The notes beneath the pieces were generated by a model, which was given only the letters and a program-made list of their open reading frames with translations, did not search any database and was not told the DNA's origin. The position numbers and the translations under genes were made by a program. DNA of 64,000 bases from JBCDCY01 sp039180875 (GTDB lineage: Bacteria > Pseudomonadota > Alphaproteobacteria > Rhodobacterales > Rhodobacteraceae), in NCBI GenBank assembly GCA_039180875.1, contig JBCDCY010000014.1:1-64000 (forward strand), given 5' to 3'. This document shows positions 1 to 8,867 of the stretch, in pieces; the stretch's first letter is position 1, and each line of letters begins with the position of its first letter.

Positions 1-61
<61 letters not shown>

Positions 62-82
62 CCCGGCCCAAAAGCTCGATAA

Positions 83-116
83 GGCGACCTGAGGAGCAGC
101 CCGCTCCTCAGGCGCC
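83..116 (-). terminator. Stem-loop downstream of fabF-like gene
   Basis: A perfect 10-bp stem (88-97 with 103-112, 5-base loop), extended by GGCG/CGCC (83-86 with 113-116) across a one-base bulge. It lies about 50 bases past the stop of the fabF-like gene. On the minus strand it is followed only by a short T-containing stretch, so it is a terminator-like hairpin rather than a textbook intrinsic terminator. Confidence 0.55.
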
Positions 117-164
117 TCCCCAGCAAAGAACCGTCACCCGAACCCGCCCGACGACCGCCGAGGT

Positions 165-1373
165 TCAGGCCGCGCGCAGGATCAGCACCGCGTTCAATCC
201 ACCGAAGGCAAAGGCGTTCGACATGGCAACGTCGATCTTCGCCTCCCGCGCCGTGTTCGGCACGACGTCCAGATCGCAGTCGGGATCGGGCTCTTCGTAG
301 CTGATAGTGGGCGCGATGATGCCGTCGCGGAGCGCCATGATGCAGGCCAAAAGCTCCACTGCCCCGGTGCCGCCGATCAGATGGCCGTGCATGGATTTGG
401 TCGATGAAATCAGGATGTTGTCGGCGTGGGGGCCGAGCACGCTCCGCACAGCCGCGCATTCCGTCCGGTCATTGGCCGCGGTGCCGGTGCCGTGGGCGTT
501 CACGTAACCCACCGCCTCGGCCGGCAATTCGGCGTCGGCGAGGGCGCCCTGAATGGCCCGCGCGGCCCCCTCTTGCGAGGGCATGACGATGTCGGAGGCG
601 TCGGAGGTCATGGCGAAGCCCACCACCTCCGCCAGGATCTCGGCCCCGCGCGCCCGGGCGTGCTCATATTCCTCGAAGACGAAGATCGCCGCGCCCTCGC
701 CCTGCACCATGCCGTTGCGGTTCTTGGAGAACGGCCGGCAGCCGTCGTGGGACATCACCCGCAATCCCTCCCAGGCCTTCATGCCGCCGAAGACCAGGGT
801 GCTTTCCGAGCCGCCGGTCACCATCGCGTCCGCCGCGCCGGAGCGGATCAGGTGGAAGGCCTGGCCCATCGCATGGTTCGACGACGAACAGGCGGTAGAG
901 ACGGAAAACGAAGGGCCGCGCAGGTTGTAGCGCATGGAGATATGGCTGGTCGCGGCGTTGTTCATCAAGCGCGGCACGATGAAGGGATGGACCCGGTTCT
1001 TGCCGTCCTCATAGACCGCGCGGTAGTTCTCGTCCTGGGTGTGCAATCCACCGCAGGCGGAACCCACCAGCACGCCGACCCGGGGGGCGGAGGCCTCGTC
1101 GGTCGCGAGCCCCGCATGCTCCATCGCCTCCGCCGCGGCCAGCAGGGCGAACTGCGTGAAGCGGTCGTAGCGGGTGATCTCCTGGCGGTCGAAATGATCC
1201 TCCGGCCGGTAGCCGTGGACCTGGCCGCCGATCTTGATCGACAACCGCTCGACGTCCTGGATGTCGAGATCGGTGATCCCGCAGACGCCGTCGCGCATTG
1301 CCGCCATGGTGGAGGTGGCCGACCGACCAAGGGCAGAGATCGCCCCCTGCCCCGTAACAACAACCCGTCGCAC
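165..1373 (-). CDS. fabF: Beta-ketoacyl-ACP synthase II-like (FabF family)
   Basis: Condensing enzyme of fatty acid synthesis: it extends an acyl chain on ACP with malonyl-ACP. The 402-residue protein has the thiolase-fold Cys-His-His triad: Cys162 in STACSSSNH, His294 in NAHGTGT, and His331 in KSMHGHL with the conserved Lys326. Length is normal for FabF. It is the last gene of a tight three-gene set, starting 8 bases after the dedicated ACP, with lpxD first. That context suggests it makes a special acyl chain for lipid A rather than serving bulk fatty acid synthesis; this is inference, and a second fabF elsewhere would be expected. A hairpin at 83-116 probably ends the transcript. Confidence 0.93.
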   Translation of the reverse strand: MRRVVVTGQGAISALGRSATSTMAAMRDGVCGITDLDIQDVERLSIKIGGQVHGYRPEDHFDRQEITRYDRFTQFALLAAAEAMEHAGLATDEASAPRVGVLVGSACGGLHTQDENYRAVYEDGKNRVHPFIVPRLMNNAATSHISMRYNLRGPSFSVSTACSSSNHAMGQAFHLIRSGAADAMVTGGSESTLVFGGMKAWEGLRVMSHDGCRPFSKNRNGMVQGEGAAIFVFEEYEHARARGAEILAEVVGFAMTSDASDIVMPSQEGAARAIQGALADAELPAEAVGYVNAHGTGTAANDRTECAAVRSVLGPHADNILISSTKSMHGHLIGGTGAVELLACIMALRDGIIAPTISYEEPDPDCDLDVVPNTAREAKIDVAMSNAFAFGGLNAVLILRAA

Positions 1374-1381
1374 GTTGGGTC

Positions 1382-1651
1382 CTATGTGGCTTCTTGGGCC
1401 GAGACCAGCTCTGACACCGCGTCGATGATCGAGCGGACGGTGGAGATGTCAAAGTCCGACTCGCCCGGCTCGTTCGCGTTGAAGGGCACCTGGATATCGA
1501 AGGCTTCCTCGATGGCAAAAACGGACTCGACCAGGCCCAGCGAGTCGATGCCCAGATCGTCAAGGGTCGCGTCGAGTTTGACCTCGCTCGGGTCGAGCAC
1601 GGCCTGCTCTGCGATGATCGCGATCACCTTGTCTTGAACGTCCGATGCCAT
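1382..1651 (-). CDS. Dedicated acyl carrier protein
   Basis: Small acidic ACP of 89 residues that carries acyl chains on a phosphopantetheine arm. The attachment motif DDLGIDSLGL is clear, with the modified Ser in DSL. I chose the ATG at 1651 because GGAGG lies 5 bases upstream; an upstream in-frame ATG at 1675 would add 8 residues but lacks such a site and nearly touches lpxD. The gene lies 28 bases after lpxD and 8 bases before the fabF-like gene, so the three are probably one transcript. It is not the main AcpP in context, and it differs from rhizobial AcpXL in sequence, but it likely plays a comparable role of supplying hydroxyacyl chains to lipid A. Confidence 0.9.
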   Translation of the reverse strand: MASDVQDKVIAIIAEQAVLDPSEVKLDATLDDLGIDSLGLVESVFAIEEAFDIQVPFNANEPGESDFDISTVRSIIDAVSELVSAQEAT

Positions 1652-1679
1652 CGGAGCCTCCGCGATTGCGCGCACTGAT

Positions 1680-2771
1680 CTAGCCGTTCGTCTCGTCTTT
1701 GGAAACCGCTTTTTGCAGCCGCTCCACGGCCTCGAAAAGCCATGGCAGACGGCGTGTCAGCGTCACCTGTTGGACGAAAACCTCGCGCTTCGCAGCTGGG
1801 GTGCCCATGAAGATCGAGCCGGGCGGAATGTTGGTGCCAACCCCCGACGAGGCGGCGATCAGCACGTCGGAGCCGATCTTCAGATGGTCCGCCAAACCCA
1901 CCTGGCCGCCCAACACCACCCGGTCGCCGAGGGTGGTGGAGCCGGCGATGCCGCATTGGCCGCAAAGCAGACAGGCCTCGCCCACTTGGACGTTGTGGCC
2001 GATCTGCACGAGGTTGTCGATCTTGCTGCCATGGCCGATCCGGGTCTCGGTCACCGTGCCGCGGTCGATGGTGCTGCCGGCGCCGACCTCCACATCGTCG
2101 CCGATGGTGACGCTGCCGAGAGAGGCGATGCGCACGAAGGCCGTGGTCTGCACCGCGTCGCGGGTGGCGCCGGTCTCCTTCGCCGCCTCCACCGCGCTGC
2201 GCTCCGGCGTCACGTGGCTGAAGCCGTCGGCGCCGATCACTGCGTTGGCCTGGGCCACGAAACGGGTGCCGATGGTGACCCGCGGGCCGATCCGGACGCC
2301 GGCGTTCAGCACCGCGCCGGGCCCGATCCGGGTGCCGGCGGCGATGCTGACATGGGCGTCGATCCGGGCGCCCTGGCCGATCCGCACGTCCGGTCCGATG
2401 ACCGCGTAGGGACCGACCGCGGCGTCGGGCGGCAGGTCGGCGGTCGGGTCGATCACCGCCGTCGGATGGATCGCCGTCGGCAGATGGGACGGCGGCGCGA
2501 AGGCTTGGGTCAGGCCCGCCATGGCGTAGCGCGGTCGTGGCACGAAGATCGCGGCCTCAAGTCCGAGGTCCTGCCAATCCGCCTCGGGCCAGAGCACCGC
2601 TGCCCGCGCCGCGGTGCCGGAGAGGGTGCGGGCGTATTTCTTCTCCATCGCCAGGGCCAGATCCTCGGCCCCCGCCTCACCCGGCAGGGCCGGGCGGCGG
2701 ATGACGAGGCTCAGGTCCCCGACGGCCTCCAACCCCAGGGCCGTCGCGATGTCACCGATGGTCTGTCCCAT
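1680..2771 (-). CDS. lpxD: UDP-3-O-acylglucosamine N-acyltransferase LpxD
   Basis: Third step of lipid A synthesis: transfers a 3-hydroxyacyl chain from ACP to the amine of UDP-3-O-acylglucosamine in the cytoplasm. The 363-residue protein has an N-terminal uridine-binding region (about 1-100), then a long left-handed beta-helix of hexapeptide repeats (about 100-320; many IGxxxxI/V units), and a short helical C-terminus. The expected catalytic His is His259 in NLVQIGHNVQVG. Length is normal. It is first in a set with an ACP and a FabF-like synthase, which fits local supply of the acyl donor used by LpxD. Confidence 0.95.
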   Translation of the reverse strand: MGQTIGDIATALGLEAVGDLSLVIRRPALPGEAGAEDLALAMEKKYARTLSGTAARAAVLWPEADWQDLGLEAAIFVPRPRYAMAGLTQAFAPPSHLPTAIHPTAVIDPTADLPPDAAVGPYAVIGPDVRIGQGARIDAHVSIAAGTRIGPGAVLNAGVRIGPRVTIGTRFVAQANAVIGADGFSHVTPERSAVEAAKETGATRDAVQTTAFVRIASLGSVTIGDDVEVGAGSTIDRGTVTETRIGHGSKIDNLVQIGHNVQVGEACLLCGQCGIAGSTTLGDRVVLGGQVGLADHLKIGSDVLIAASSGVGTNIPPGSIFMGTPAAKREVFVQQVTLTRRLPWLFEAVERLQKAVSKDETNG

Positions 2772-2846
2772 GCGTTCCCGCGCAGTCGACGGTGGTTGCG
2801 GGCGCGGGCCGGGCGGCCCGCGCAGGCAAGCGGGATCTACCGCCGC

Positions 2847-4499
2847 CTAGGTGTCAATGTCGGGCAGGCTGACGCCCAGCGCCTGCAGCGCCGCGAACAC
2901 CCGCCGATCCCGCCCGTAGATGTCGTCACGGTATTGCGGGATGCCGTCACGCCCGACCCAGGCCGTCTGATAGGTCAGATGCACCGGCACATGCACGTCC
3001 AGATGGACGTAGCGCTCATCCTCTGCCTCGAGATAGCGCTGGAAATCCGCCGCCGGCGTGCCGCTCTGGCGGGCCAGCAGGGCCTCGGCCAACTCCACCG
3101 GCTTCTGCACCCGGATGCAGCCATGGCTGAAGGCCCGCGCGTCCCGGGCGAACAGGCTCCGCGACGGCGTGTCGTGCAGATAGATCGCGTATTCGTTCGG
3201 GAACATGAACTTGACCCGGCCGAGCGCGTTGCCCCGCCCCGGTCGCTGCCGGATGCGGAACGGGAAGTTGGAGACGGAGTAGCCCGACCAATCCTTCAGC
3301 TCCGGAACGCCCGGCGCCGGCTCCGAGCCCGTCGGGATCAGCTGCATGTCGCGGTCGGTCAGGTAGCTCGGATCGGCCTGCAAAGCCGGCAGGATCTCTT
3401 CCGTGGCGATGGAGCGGGGCACGTTCCAGGTCGGATTGACGACCATATGCTCCATCTCGTCGGAGAACTCGATCGTGCGGTGGCGCCGCTCGCCGATCAC
3501 CACGCGGGAGGTGAGCGTCGGCTCGCCATTATCGACCAGGGTCATCATATAGTCGGCGAGATTGACGAAGATGTGCCGCTCGCCGAGGGGTTTGTTGAGC
3601 CAGCGATTGCGCTCCAGGTTCACGATCACCTGGCGCAGCCGGTCGGCGACGGAGGAGTTCAGTGCCTCCGCCGTGCGCCGGCCGATCACGCCGTCGTCGT
3701 TCAGCCCGTGGTGGGTCTGGAACATCTTGACCGCGGCGACCAGATCGTCGTCGAAGCGATCCGCCGGGGCGCCGTCGGCCGGGCGCACGCCCTCCTCCAC
3801 GCCGAAGGACAGCAGCCGGGCGCGCACAGCCTCGATCCGCGGGCTGCGGTCACCGGGGCGGAGCGTGTCGCCCGCCGGCACAGGATCGCCCCAACCGCCC
3901 TCGGTCAGCAGCGCCTCGAGCCGCACCTTCTCCGCCAGCAGGCGCTGGTAGCGTTCGGGCTGGGGCGGCAGGCTCGCGAGATAGGCGTCGACGGATGCTG
4001 TGGCCGAGAGATCGGCCAACAGATCGGCCCGCGCGGGTCGCGGCGGGCGGATGTCGATCTCCCGATCTACGCGCCGCGGCTCCAGCACGCCGGAGCGGAC
4101 GTCGCGGGCATAGCGCAGGAAGGCGGACATGAGCGCAATCTCGGCCTGGGCATCGCCGCGCGCCCGCGCCTCCTCCAACGCGTCTATGTCGTAGCGCGCG
4201 ACCGGCAGGCCGTGGGCGTCGGCCGCGTCAAGCACATCGAGCAAGGCGTCGGCCGCACCGTCCGCGAGCCAAAACGGCTCGTAGTCTCGCGCGCTGTAGA
4301 AGGCCTCGACCGCGTCCGATTCGCCCCCCGCCACGCTGAACGCGGCGCGCAATTCCACCGCCTCGCCCGACAACTCCGCCGCTGCGGCACGATCTGCCTG
4401 CGGCTCGACCCCGCTCTCAGCCAACAGAGGAAAGGGCGCTGCGATCGCAACGCCCACAAGCACAAAAGCGCCAACCGTTAAGTTGCGCAAATAGGACAT
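2847..4499 (-). CDS. L,D-transpeptidase, YcbB-like, periplasmic
   Basis: Peptidoglycan crosslinking enzyme of the YkuD fold, forming 3-3 links between stem peptides. The 550-residue protein starts with a signal sequence (MSYLRNLTVGAFVLVGVAIA) and then a region matching the YcbB scaffold. A peptidoglycan-binding-1 type segment (ARLLSFGVEEG...FQTHHGLNDDGVIG) follows, and then the catalytic domain with LHDTPSRSLF and SHGCIRVQKP, where Cys461 is the nucleophile. I chose the ATG at 4499 because a signal peptide follows immediately and GAGG lies upstream; the frame stays open for a further 162 bases upstream without signal-like sequence. It is divergent from a DUF882 peptidase, a pairing that suggests joint cell-wall remodelling. 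Confidence 0.92.
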   Translation of the reverse strand: MSYLRNLTVGAFVLVGVAIAAPFPLLAESGVEPQADRAAAAELSGEAVELRAAFSVAGGESDAVEAFYSARDYEPFWLADGAADALLDVLDAADAHGLPVARYDIDALEEARARGDAQAEIALMSAFLRYARDVRSGVLEPRRVDREIDIRPPRPARADLLADLSATASVDAYLASLPPQPERYQRLLAEKVRLEALLTEGGWGDPVPAGDTLRPGDRSPRIEAVRARLLSFGVEEGVRPADGAPADRFDDDLVAAVKMFQTHHGLNDDGVIGRRTAEALNSSVADRLRQVIVNLERNRWLNKPLGERHIFVNLADYMMTLVDNGEPTLTSRVVIGERRHRTIEFSDEMEHMVVNPTWNVPRSIATEEILPALQADPSYLTDRDMQLIPTGSEPAPGVPELKDWSGYSVSNFPFRIRQRPGRGNALGRVKFMFPNEYAIYLHDTPSRSLFARDARAFSHGCIRVQKPVELAEALLARQSGTPAADFQRYLEAEDERYVHLDVHVPVHLTYQTAWVGRDGIPQYRDDIYGRDRRVFAALQALGVSLPDIDT

Positions 4500-4816
4500 T
4501 GTTGCCTCACTGTCACACGCCCCACCCGGCAAGTTCACCCTACTTTGCCACCAACGTGCCCGCGAGACCAGAGGGGGCCGCTCGGCAGCATTTTGCCGAA
4601 TCGTGTGAATTTCGCCGCAGGCATCCGGAACCTTTCGCGAACGGTCAGAATTCAGCCACAATCAGAAGATGTGAGTTAACGCACAGCGAGAGCAAAAAAT
4701 GAGGCGAATCTGCAACTTGGCGATGTGAGTCGCCCATGCGATAGTCTTGATCGAACGAGTTAACCAACAAGGGCGAAACCGTAATAGCGGGTCGCCAGGA
4801 CAGAGGCAGACGAGTG
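4500..4816. promoter_or_regulatory. Divergent intergenic region between ldt and DUF882 genes
   Basis: A 317-base gene-free region, clearly more AT-rich than its surroundings, between divergent cell-wall genes, so it must hold promoters for both. Two GTTAAC hexamers (near 4675 and 4758) are visible. The second continues as TTAACCAA, close to the TTAACCAT half-site described for CtrA in Caulobacter, but no paired TTAA-N7-TTAA site is present. I could not pick convincing -35/-10 pairs. Confidence 0.35.
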
Positions 4817-5389
4817 ATGAATCATCGTGCTGAGGGGCACGTATCTCGGCGTGCGTTTCTTGGGACATTGGCAGGGCTTGCTGCGATCTCCGCAGCGCCT
4901 GCTTTTGCCAACACGCCAGCGGTACTGACAGGCGCGGGTGATATCCGCAGACTTCGACTGACGTCGCGTCGGACGGGAGAGAGCATCGACACGGTCTACT
5001 GGGTCGAAGGGCACTATGTGACCGAAGCGCTCGAAGAGCTCTCTTTCTTCATGCGGGACTGGCGCCAGAACGCCATCATCGACTTCGATCCCCAAGCCTT
5101 CGACGTGATGGCCGCAACGCAGCAGTTGCTGGAGACGTCGGAGCCGTTCAACGTCCTTTCGGGCTACCGGACCGCGTCGACCAACGCGATGCTGCGCCGG
5201 CGGAGCCGTGGGGTGGCACGCAACTCCTACCACATGCGCGGTATGGCGGCCGATTTGCGGATGCAGTCGCGAAGCGCCAACCAAGTCTACCACGCCGCCG
5301 CCTCGGTCAATGGCGGCGGTGTCGGGCGCTACGGCCGCTCGGGCTTTGTCCATGTGGACAGCGGCCCGGTGCGGACCTGGCGCCGCTAG
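4817..5389 (+). CDS. DUF882/YcbK-like peptidase M15 family protein, Tat-type signal
   Basis: Probable periplasmic zinc D,D- or L,D-peptidase-fold protein acting on peptidoglycan. The 190-residue protein opens with a twin-arginine type signal (SRRAFLGTLAG). The M15-type zinc ligands are His139 and Asp146 in YHMRGMAADLR and His179 in FVHVDSG, with a SGYRT motif before them as in the family. The start could equally be the GTG at 4814, directly before the ATG at 4817; an AGAGG lies upstream of both. It is divergent from an L,D-transpeptidase gene, consistent with cell-wall work. The exact bond cleaved is unknown. Confidence 0.88.
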   Translation: MNHRAEGHVSRRAFLGTLAGLAAISAAPAFANTPAVLTGAGDIRRLRLTSRRTGESIDTVYWVEGHYVTEALEELSFFMRDWRQNAIIDFDPQAFDVMAATQQLLETSEPFNVLSGYRTASTNAMLRRRSRGVARNSYHMRGMAADLRMQSRSANQVYHAAASVNGGGVGRYGRSGFVHVDSGPVRTWRR

Positions 5390-5446
5390 GGTCCGGCGCG
5401 CCCCGGGCCTGACCCGGGGCCTCTCCCTCAGCGCAACGCACTCCGG

Positions 5447-6715
5447 TCAGGGCCGTACCGCGCCCTGCCCTTCCACCAGGTATTTGAAGCTGGTGAGCTC
5501 GGTCGCCCCGACCGGACCGCGGGCGTGCAGCTTGCCCGTGGCGATGCCGATCTCGGCCCCCATGCCGAACTCGCCGCCGTCGGCGAATTGGGTCGAGGCA
5601 TTGCGCATCAGGATCGCGCTGTCGAGCCGGCTGAAGAACCGCTCCGCCGCTGCATCGTCGGCGGTGACGATGCAGTCGGTATGGGCCGAGCCGTAGGTGC
5701 GGATATGGGCGATCGCCTCGTCCACGCCGTCCACCAGCTTGGCGGCGATCACCATGTCGAGGAACTCGTGGCCGAAGTCCTCCTCCTGCGCGCGGACCGT
5801 GCCCGGGATCTTCGCCAGTTCGCCGGCCGCCCGGACCTCGACACCGGCGGCGATCAGATCCTCGATCATCGGCGCGCCGTGCTCGGTGTAGAAGCGCCAG
5901 TCGATCAGCAGACACTCGGCCGCGCCGCAGATCCCGGTGCGGCGGGTCTTGGCGTTGAGCGCGATGGCCCGTGCCATCTCAGGCTCCGCTGCCTTTTCGA
6001 CGAAGACGTGGCAGATCCCCTCGAGATGGGCGAAGACCGGCACCCGCGCCTCGCGCTGCACCAGACCGACCAGGCCCTTACCGCCGCGCGGCACCACGAC
6101 GTCGATGTGCTCGCTCATCTTGAGCATCGCCGTCACGGCCTCCCGATCCCGGGTGGGCACAAGCTGGATCGCCGCCTCCGGCAGGTTGGCGGCGCGGAGC
6201 CCGGCGAGCATGGCCCGGTGGATCGCGGCGGAGGAGTGGAAGCTCTCCGACCCACCGCGCAGGATGGCGGCGTTGCCGGATTTGAGGCATAGCGCCCCGG
6301 CATCGGCGGTGACGTTCGGCCGGCTCTCGAAGATCACGCCGACGACGCCGATGGGCGTGCGAACCCGGCGGATATGCAGGCCGCTCACCACGTTCCATTC
6401 CGCGATCACCTCACCCACCGGGTCGGGCTGTTCGGCAACGGCGCGAAGCGCGTCGACGATGCCGTGGATCCGGCTTTCGTCCAGCCGCAGGCGGTCGAGC
6501 ATGGCGCGCGACAGGCCCTTGGCCTCGGCGAAGGCCATGTCCTCGACATTCGCTTCGAGCACCGCCGCCCGGTCCTGCCAGAGCGCCTCTGCGGCGGAGA
6601 TCAGGGCGGCGTACTTGCGCTCCGCCGTGGCGAAGGCGAGCTCGGCGGCGGCGCCCCGGGCAGCCTCTCCCATGGCGGTCATCTCGGCCGCGAGCGTGGT
6701 GTTAGCGCCGTCCAT
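5447..6715 (-). CDS. proA: Gamma-glutamyl phosphate reductase
   Basis: Second step of proline synthesis: NADPH-dependent reduction of gamma-glutamyl phosphate to glutamate semialdehyde. The 422-residue protein belongs to the aldehyde dehydrogenase superfamily. The catalytic Cys lies in RRTGICGAAECLL, and the family segment PIGVVGVIFESRPNV is present. I chose the ATG at 6715, preceded by GGAGG at 5-base spacing. A GTG at 6736 overlapping the proB stop is the alternative and would add 7 residues. It follows proB closely, so the two proline genes are co-transcribed behind obgE and the acetyltransferase gene runs first. Confidence 0.95.
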   Translation of the reverse strand: MDGANTTLAAEMTAMGEAARGAAAELAFATAERKYAALISAAEALWQDRAAVLEANVEDMAFAEAKGLSRAMLDRLRLDESRIHGIVDALRAVAEQPDPVGEVIAEWNVVSGLHIRRVRTPIGVVGVIFESRPNVTADAGALCLKSGNAAILRGGSESFHSSAAIHRAMLAGLRAANLPEAAIQLVPTRDREAVTAMLKMSEHIDVVVPRGGKGLVGLVQREARVPVFAHLEGICHVFVEKAAEPEMARAIALNAKTRRTGICGAAECLLIDWRFYTEHGAPMIEDLIAAGVEVRAAGELAKIPGTVRAQEEDFGHEFLDMVIAAKLVDGVDEAIAHIRTYGSAHTDCIVTADDAAAERFFSRLDSAILMRNASTQFADGGEFGMGAEIGIATGKLHARGPVGATELTSFKYLVEGQGAVRP

Positions 6716-6732
6716 GCCGGCCTCCGTTCCTC

Positions 6733-7854
6733 TCACATCGCCATGTCGTCGCGGTGGACCAACACGGCGCGCCCGGGATGGCCGAGTGCCGCCTCGATCT
6801 CTCGGCTATGGCGCCCGGCGAGAAGGCGCGCCTCGGCCGCATCATAGCCGGCGAGCGCCCGGGCGACCACCTCACCGCCGTCGAGGACGATGTCCACCGG
6901 ATCGCCCCGCTCGAACGAGCCCTCGACGGCGCGAAGGCCCGCGGGCAGCAGCGACTTGCCAGCGCGGAGCGCCTTCGCGGCTCCAGCGTCCACCACCAGG
7001 CGGCCGCGGGATTTCATGCCGGCGATCCAGCTTTTGCGGGCCGTCGCCGGATCGGCCGCCGGCGCGAACCAGGTCGCCGGCGCTCCTTCAGCGAGGCTTT
7101 GCAGTGGGTGCATCACCTCCCCCCGGGTGATCGCCATGGCGACGCCGGCGCGGGTCGCCACCCGGGCCGCCATCAGCTTCGTGCGCATGCCGCCCTTGGC
7201 ACTGGCGCTGCCGGCATCGCCCGCCATCGCCTCCACATCCGCCGTCACCTCGGCCACGTGGGCCACCCGCTCTGCCGTCGCCGCATGGCGGGGATCGGCG
7301 GTGTAGAGCCCGTCGACGTCGGAGAGCAGCACCAGGCAGTCCGCCCCCGCCATCGCCGCCACCTGGGCCGCCAGGCGGTCGTTGTCGCCGTAGCGGATCT
7401 CGTCCGTCGCCACCGTGTCGTTCTCGTTCACGATGGGCACCGCGCCGAGGGAGAGGAGGGTCGCCAGCGTCGCCCGGACGTTGAGGTAGCGCCGGCGGAT
7501 CTCACTGTCCTCGAGCGTCACCAGCACCTGGGCGGCGCGCAGGTCATGGGGCGCCAATGCCTCCTCATAGGCGCGGGCGAGGCGGATCTGTCCAATCGCG
7601 GCAGCTGCCTGGGATTGCTCCAGCGCCAAGGGCCCGGCGGCCAGCCCAAGGGTCCGGCTGCCGAGCGCGATGGCGCCCGAGGAGACGAGGAGAACGTCGC
7701 ATCCCTGTCCCTTCAGCCAGGCCACATCCTCCGCCAGCGCCGCGAGCCACTCCGCCCTTAGCCGCCCATCGGCTGCATCGACCAACAGGGCCGAGCCGAT
7801 CTTCACGACGATCCGGCGCGCCCGGCCGGGGAACTCCGTGCTCACGGCTGCCAT
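6733..7854 (-). CDS. proB: Glutamate 5-kinase with C-terminal PUA domain
   Basis: First and usually feedback-controlled step of proline synthesis: phosphorylates the gamma-carboxyl of glutamate. The 373-residue protein has the amino-acid-kinase domain first (RIVVKIGSALLVD, then IVNENDTVATDEIRYGDND) and a PUA domain in roughly the last 90 residues. It overlaps the end of obgE. The ATG at 7854 is used here; an in-frame GTG at 7845 that overlaps the obgE stop by 4 bases is an alternative start. Gene order obgE-proB-proA is common in alphaproteobacteria. Confidence 0.95.
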   Translation of the reverse strand: MAAVSTEFPGRARRIVVKIGSALLVDAADGRLRAEWLAALAEDVAWLKGQGCDVLLVSSGAIALGSRTLGLAAGPLALEQSQAAAAIGQIRLARAYEEALAPHDLRAAQVLVTLEDSEIRRRYLNVRATLATLLSLGAVPIVNENDTVATDEIRYGDNDRLAAQVAAMAGADCLVLLSDVDGLYTADPRHAATAERVAHVAEVTADVEAMAGDAGSASAKGGMRTKLMAARVATRAGVAMAITRGEVMHPLQSLAEGAPATWFAPAADPATARKSWIAGMKSRGRLVVDAGAAKALRAGKSLLPAGLRAVEGSFERGDPVDIVLDGGEVVARALAGYDAAEARLLAGRHSREIEAALGHPGRAVLVHRDDMAM

Positions 7855-8867
7855 CCGGTGCCGGCATTCTCCACCTCCTCCGGCCCGTCGACATGCTTGC
7901 GGAGACGGCGGAGCGCCTGCTCCACGCCTTGCCCCGAGACGGCCGAGAGGGTGAGGACCGACGTACCCGCCGCCGCGGCGAGCATCTCCTGCCGCGCCGC
8001 GATCTCCTCTTCGGTCAAAGCGTCGATCTTGCTGAGCGCCACGATCCGCGGCTTCTCCGCCAAGCCGTGGCCGTAGGCGTGCAGCTCCTGCGTCACGGTC
8101 CGGTAGTCCGCCGCCACATCCTCCGACGTCGCATCGACCAGATGGAGCAAGGCAGCGCAGCGCTCGATATGGCCGAGGAAGCGGTCGCCGATGCCGCGCC
8201 CCTCATGCGCCCCCTCGATCAAACCGGGAATGTCGGCGAGCACGATCTCTCCACCGTCCACCCCGGCAACGCCGAGATTGGGGTGGAGCGTGGTGAAGGG
8301 ATAGTCCGCGATCTTCGGCCGGGCGTTGGAGATGGCGGCAAGGAAGGTCGACTTCCCGGCATTGGGCAGCCCGACCAGCCCCGCATCGGCGATCAGCTTG
8401 AGGCGCAGCCAAAGGGTGCGCTCGACCGCCGGCAGGCCGGGATTGGCATGGCGCGGCGCCTGGTTGGTCGAGCTCTTGAAATGCAGGTTGCCGAAGCCGC
8501 CATTGCCGCCCTCGGCCAAGAGCGCGCGCTGGCCCACCTCGGTGAGGTCGGCCACCACCGTCTCCTGATCCTCCTCCAGCACCTCGGTGCCGACGGGCAC
8601 CTTCAGCACAACGTCCGTGCCGCCCTTGCCGGAGCGGCCTCGGCCCATGCCGCCGCGCCCGTTCTGGGCGAAGAAGTGCTGGCGGTAGCGGTAGTCGACC
8701 AGGGTGTTGAGGCCCGGCACCGCCTCGGCCCAGACATCGCCGCCCCGGCCGCCATCGCCGCCGTCGGGCCCGCCAAACTCGATGAAAGCCTCCCGGCGGA
8801 AGCTGACGGCACCGTTCCCCCCGGCGCCGGAGCGGACATGGACGCGCGCGAGGTCGAGGAACTTCAT
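7842..8867 (-). CDS. obgE: Obg-family GTPase (CgtA/ObgE)
   Basis: Essential GTPase associated with late 50S ribosome assembly and stress signalling. The 341-residue protein has the glycine-rich Obg fold in residues 1 to about 158 (GGNGAVSFRREAFIEFGGPDG), followed by the G domain: G1 GLPNAGKST, G3 DIPGLIEGAHEGRGIG, G4 SKID. No long C-terminal extension is present. Its start overlaps the acetyltransferase stop by 4 bases (ATGA) and its end overlaps proB, so all are translationally linked. Its position just beyond rpmA and rplU is typical and fits a ribosome role. Confidence 0.96.
   Translation of the reverse strand: MKFLDLARVHVRSGAGGNGAVSFRREAFIEFGGPDGGDGGRGGDVWAEAVPGLNTLVDYRYRQHFFAQNGRGGMGRGRSGKGGTDVVLKVPVGTEVLEEDQETVVADLTEVGQRALLAEGGNGGFGNLHFKSSTNQAPRHANPGLPAVERTLWLRLKLIADAGLVGLPNAGKSTFLAAISNARPKIADYPFTTLHPNLGVAGVDGGEIVLADIPGLIEGAHEGRGIGDRFLGHIERCAALLHLVDATSEDVAADYRTVTQELHAYGHGLAEKPRIVALSKIDALTEEEIAARQEMLAAAAGTSVLTLSAVSGQGVEQALRRLRKHVDGPEEVENAGTGWQP

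Noticed and set aside
1713..4481. 922-codon open frame on the plus strand
   Set aside because: Antisense to lpxD and the L,D-transpeptidase gene, both with clear motifs. Long shadow frames are expected at this GC content. The translation is His/Arg/Ala-rich without any domain.
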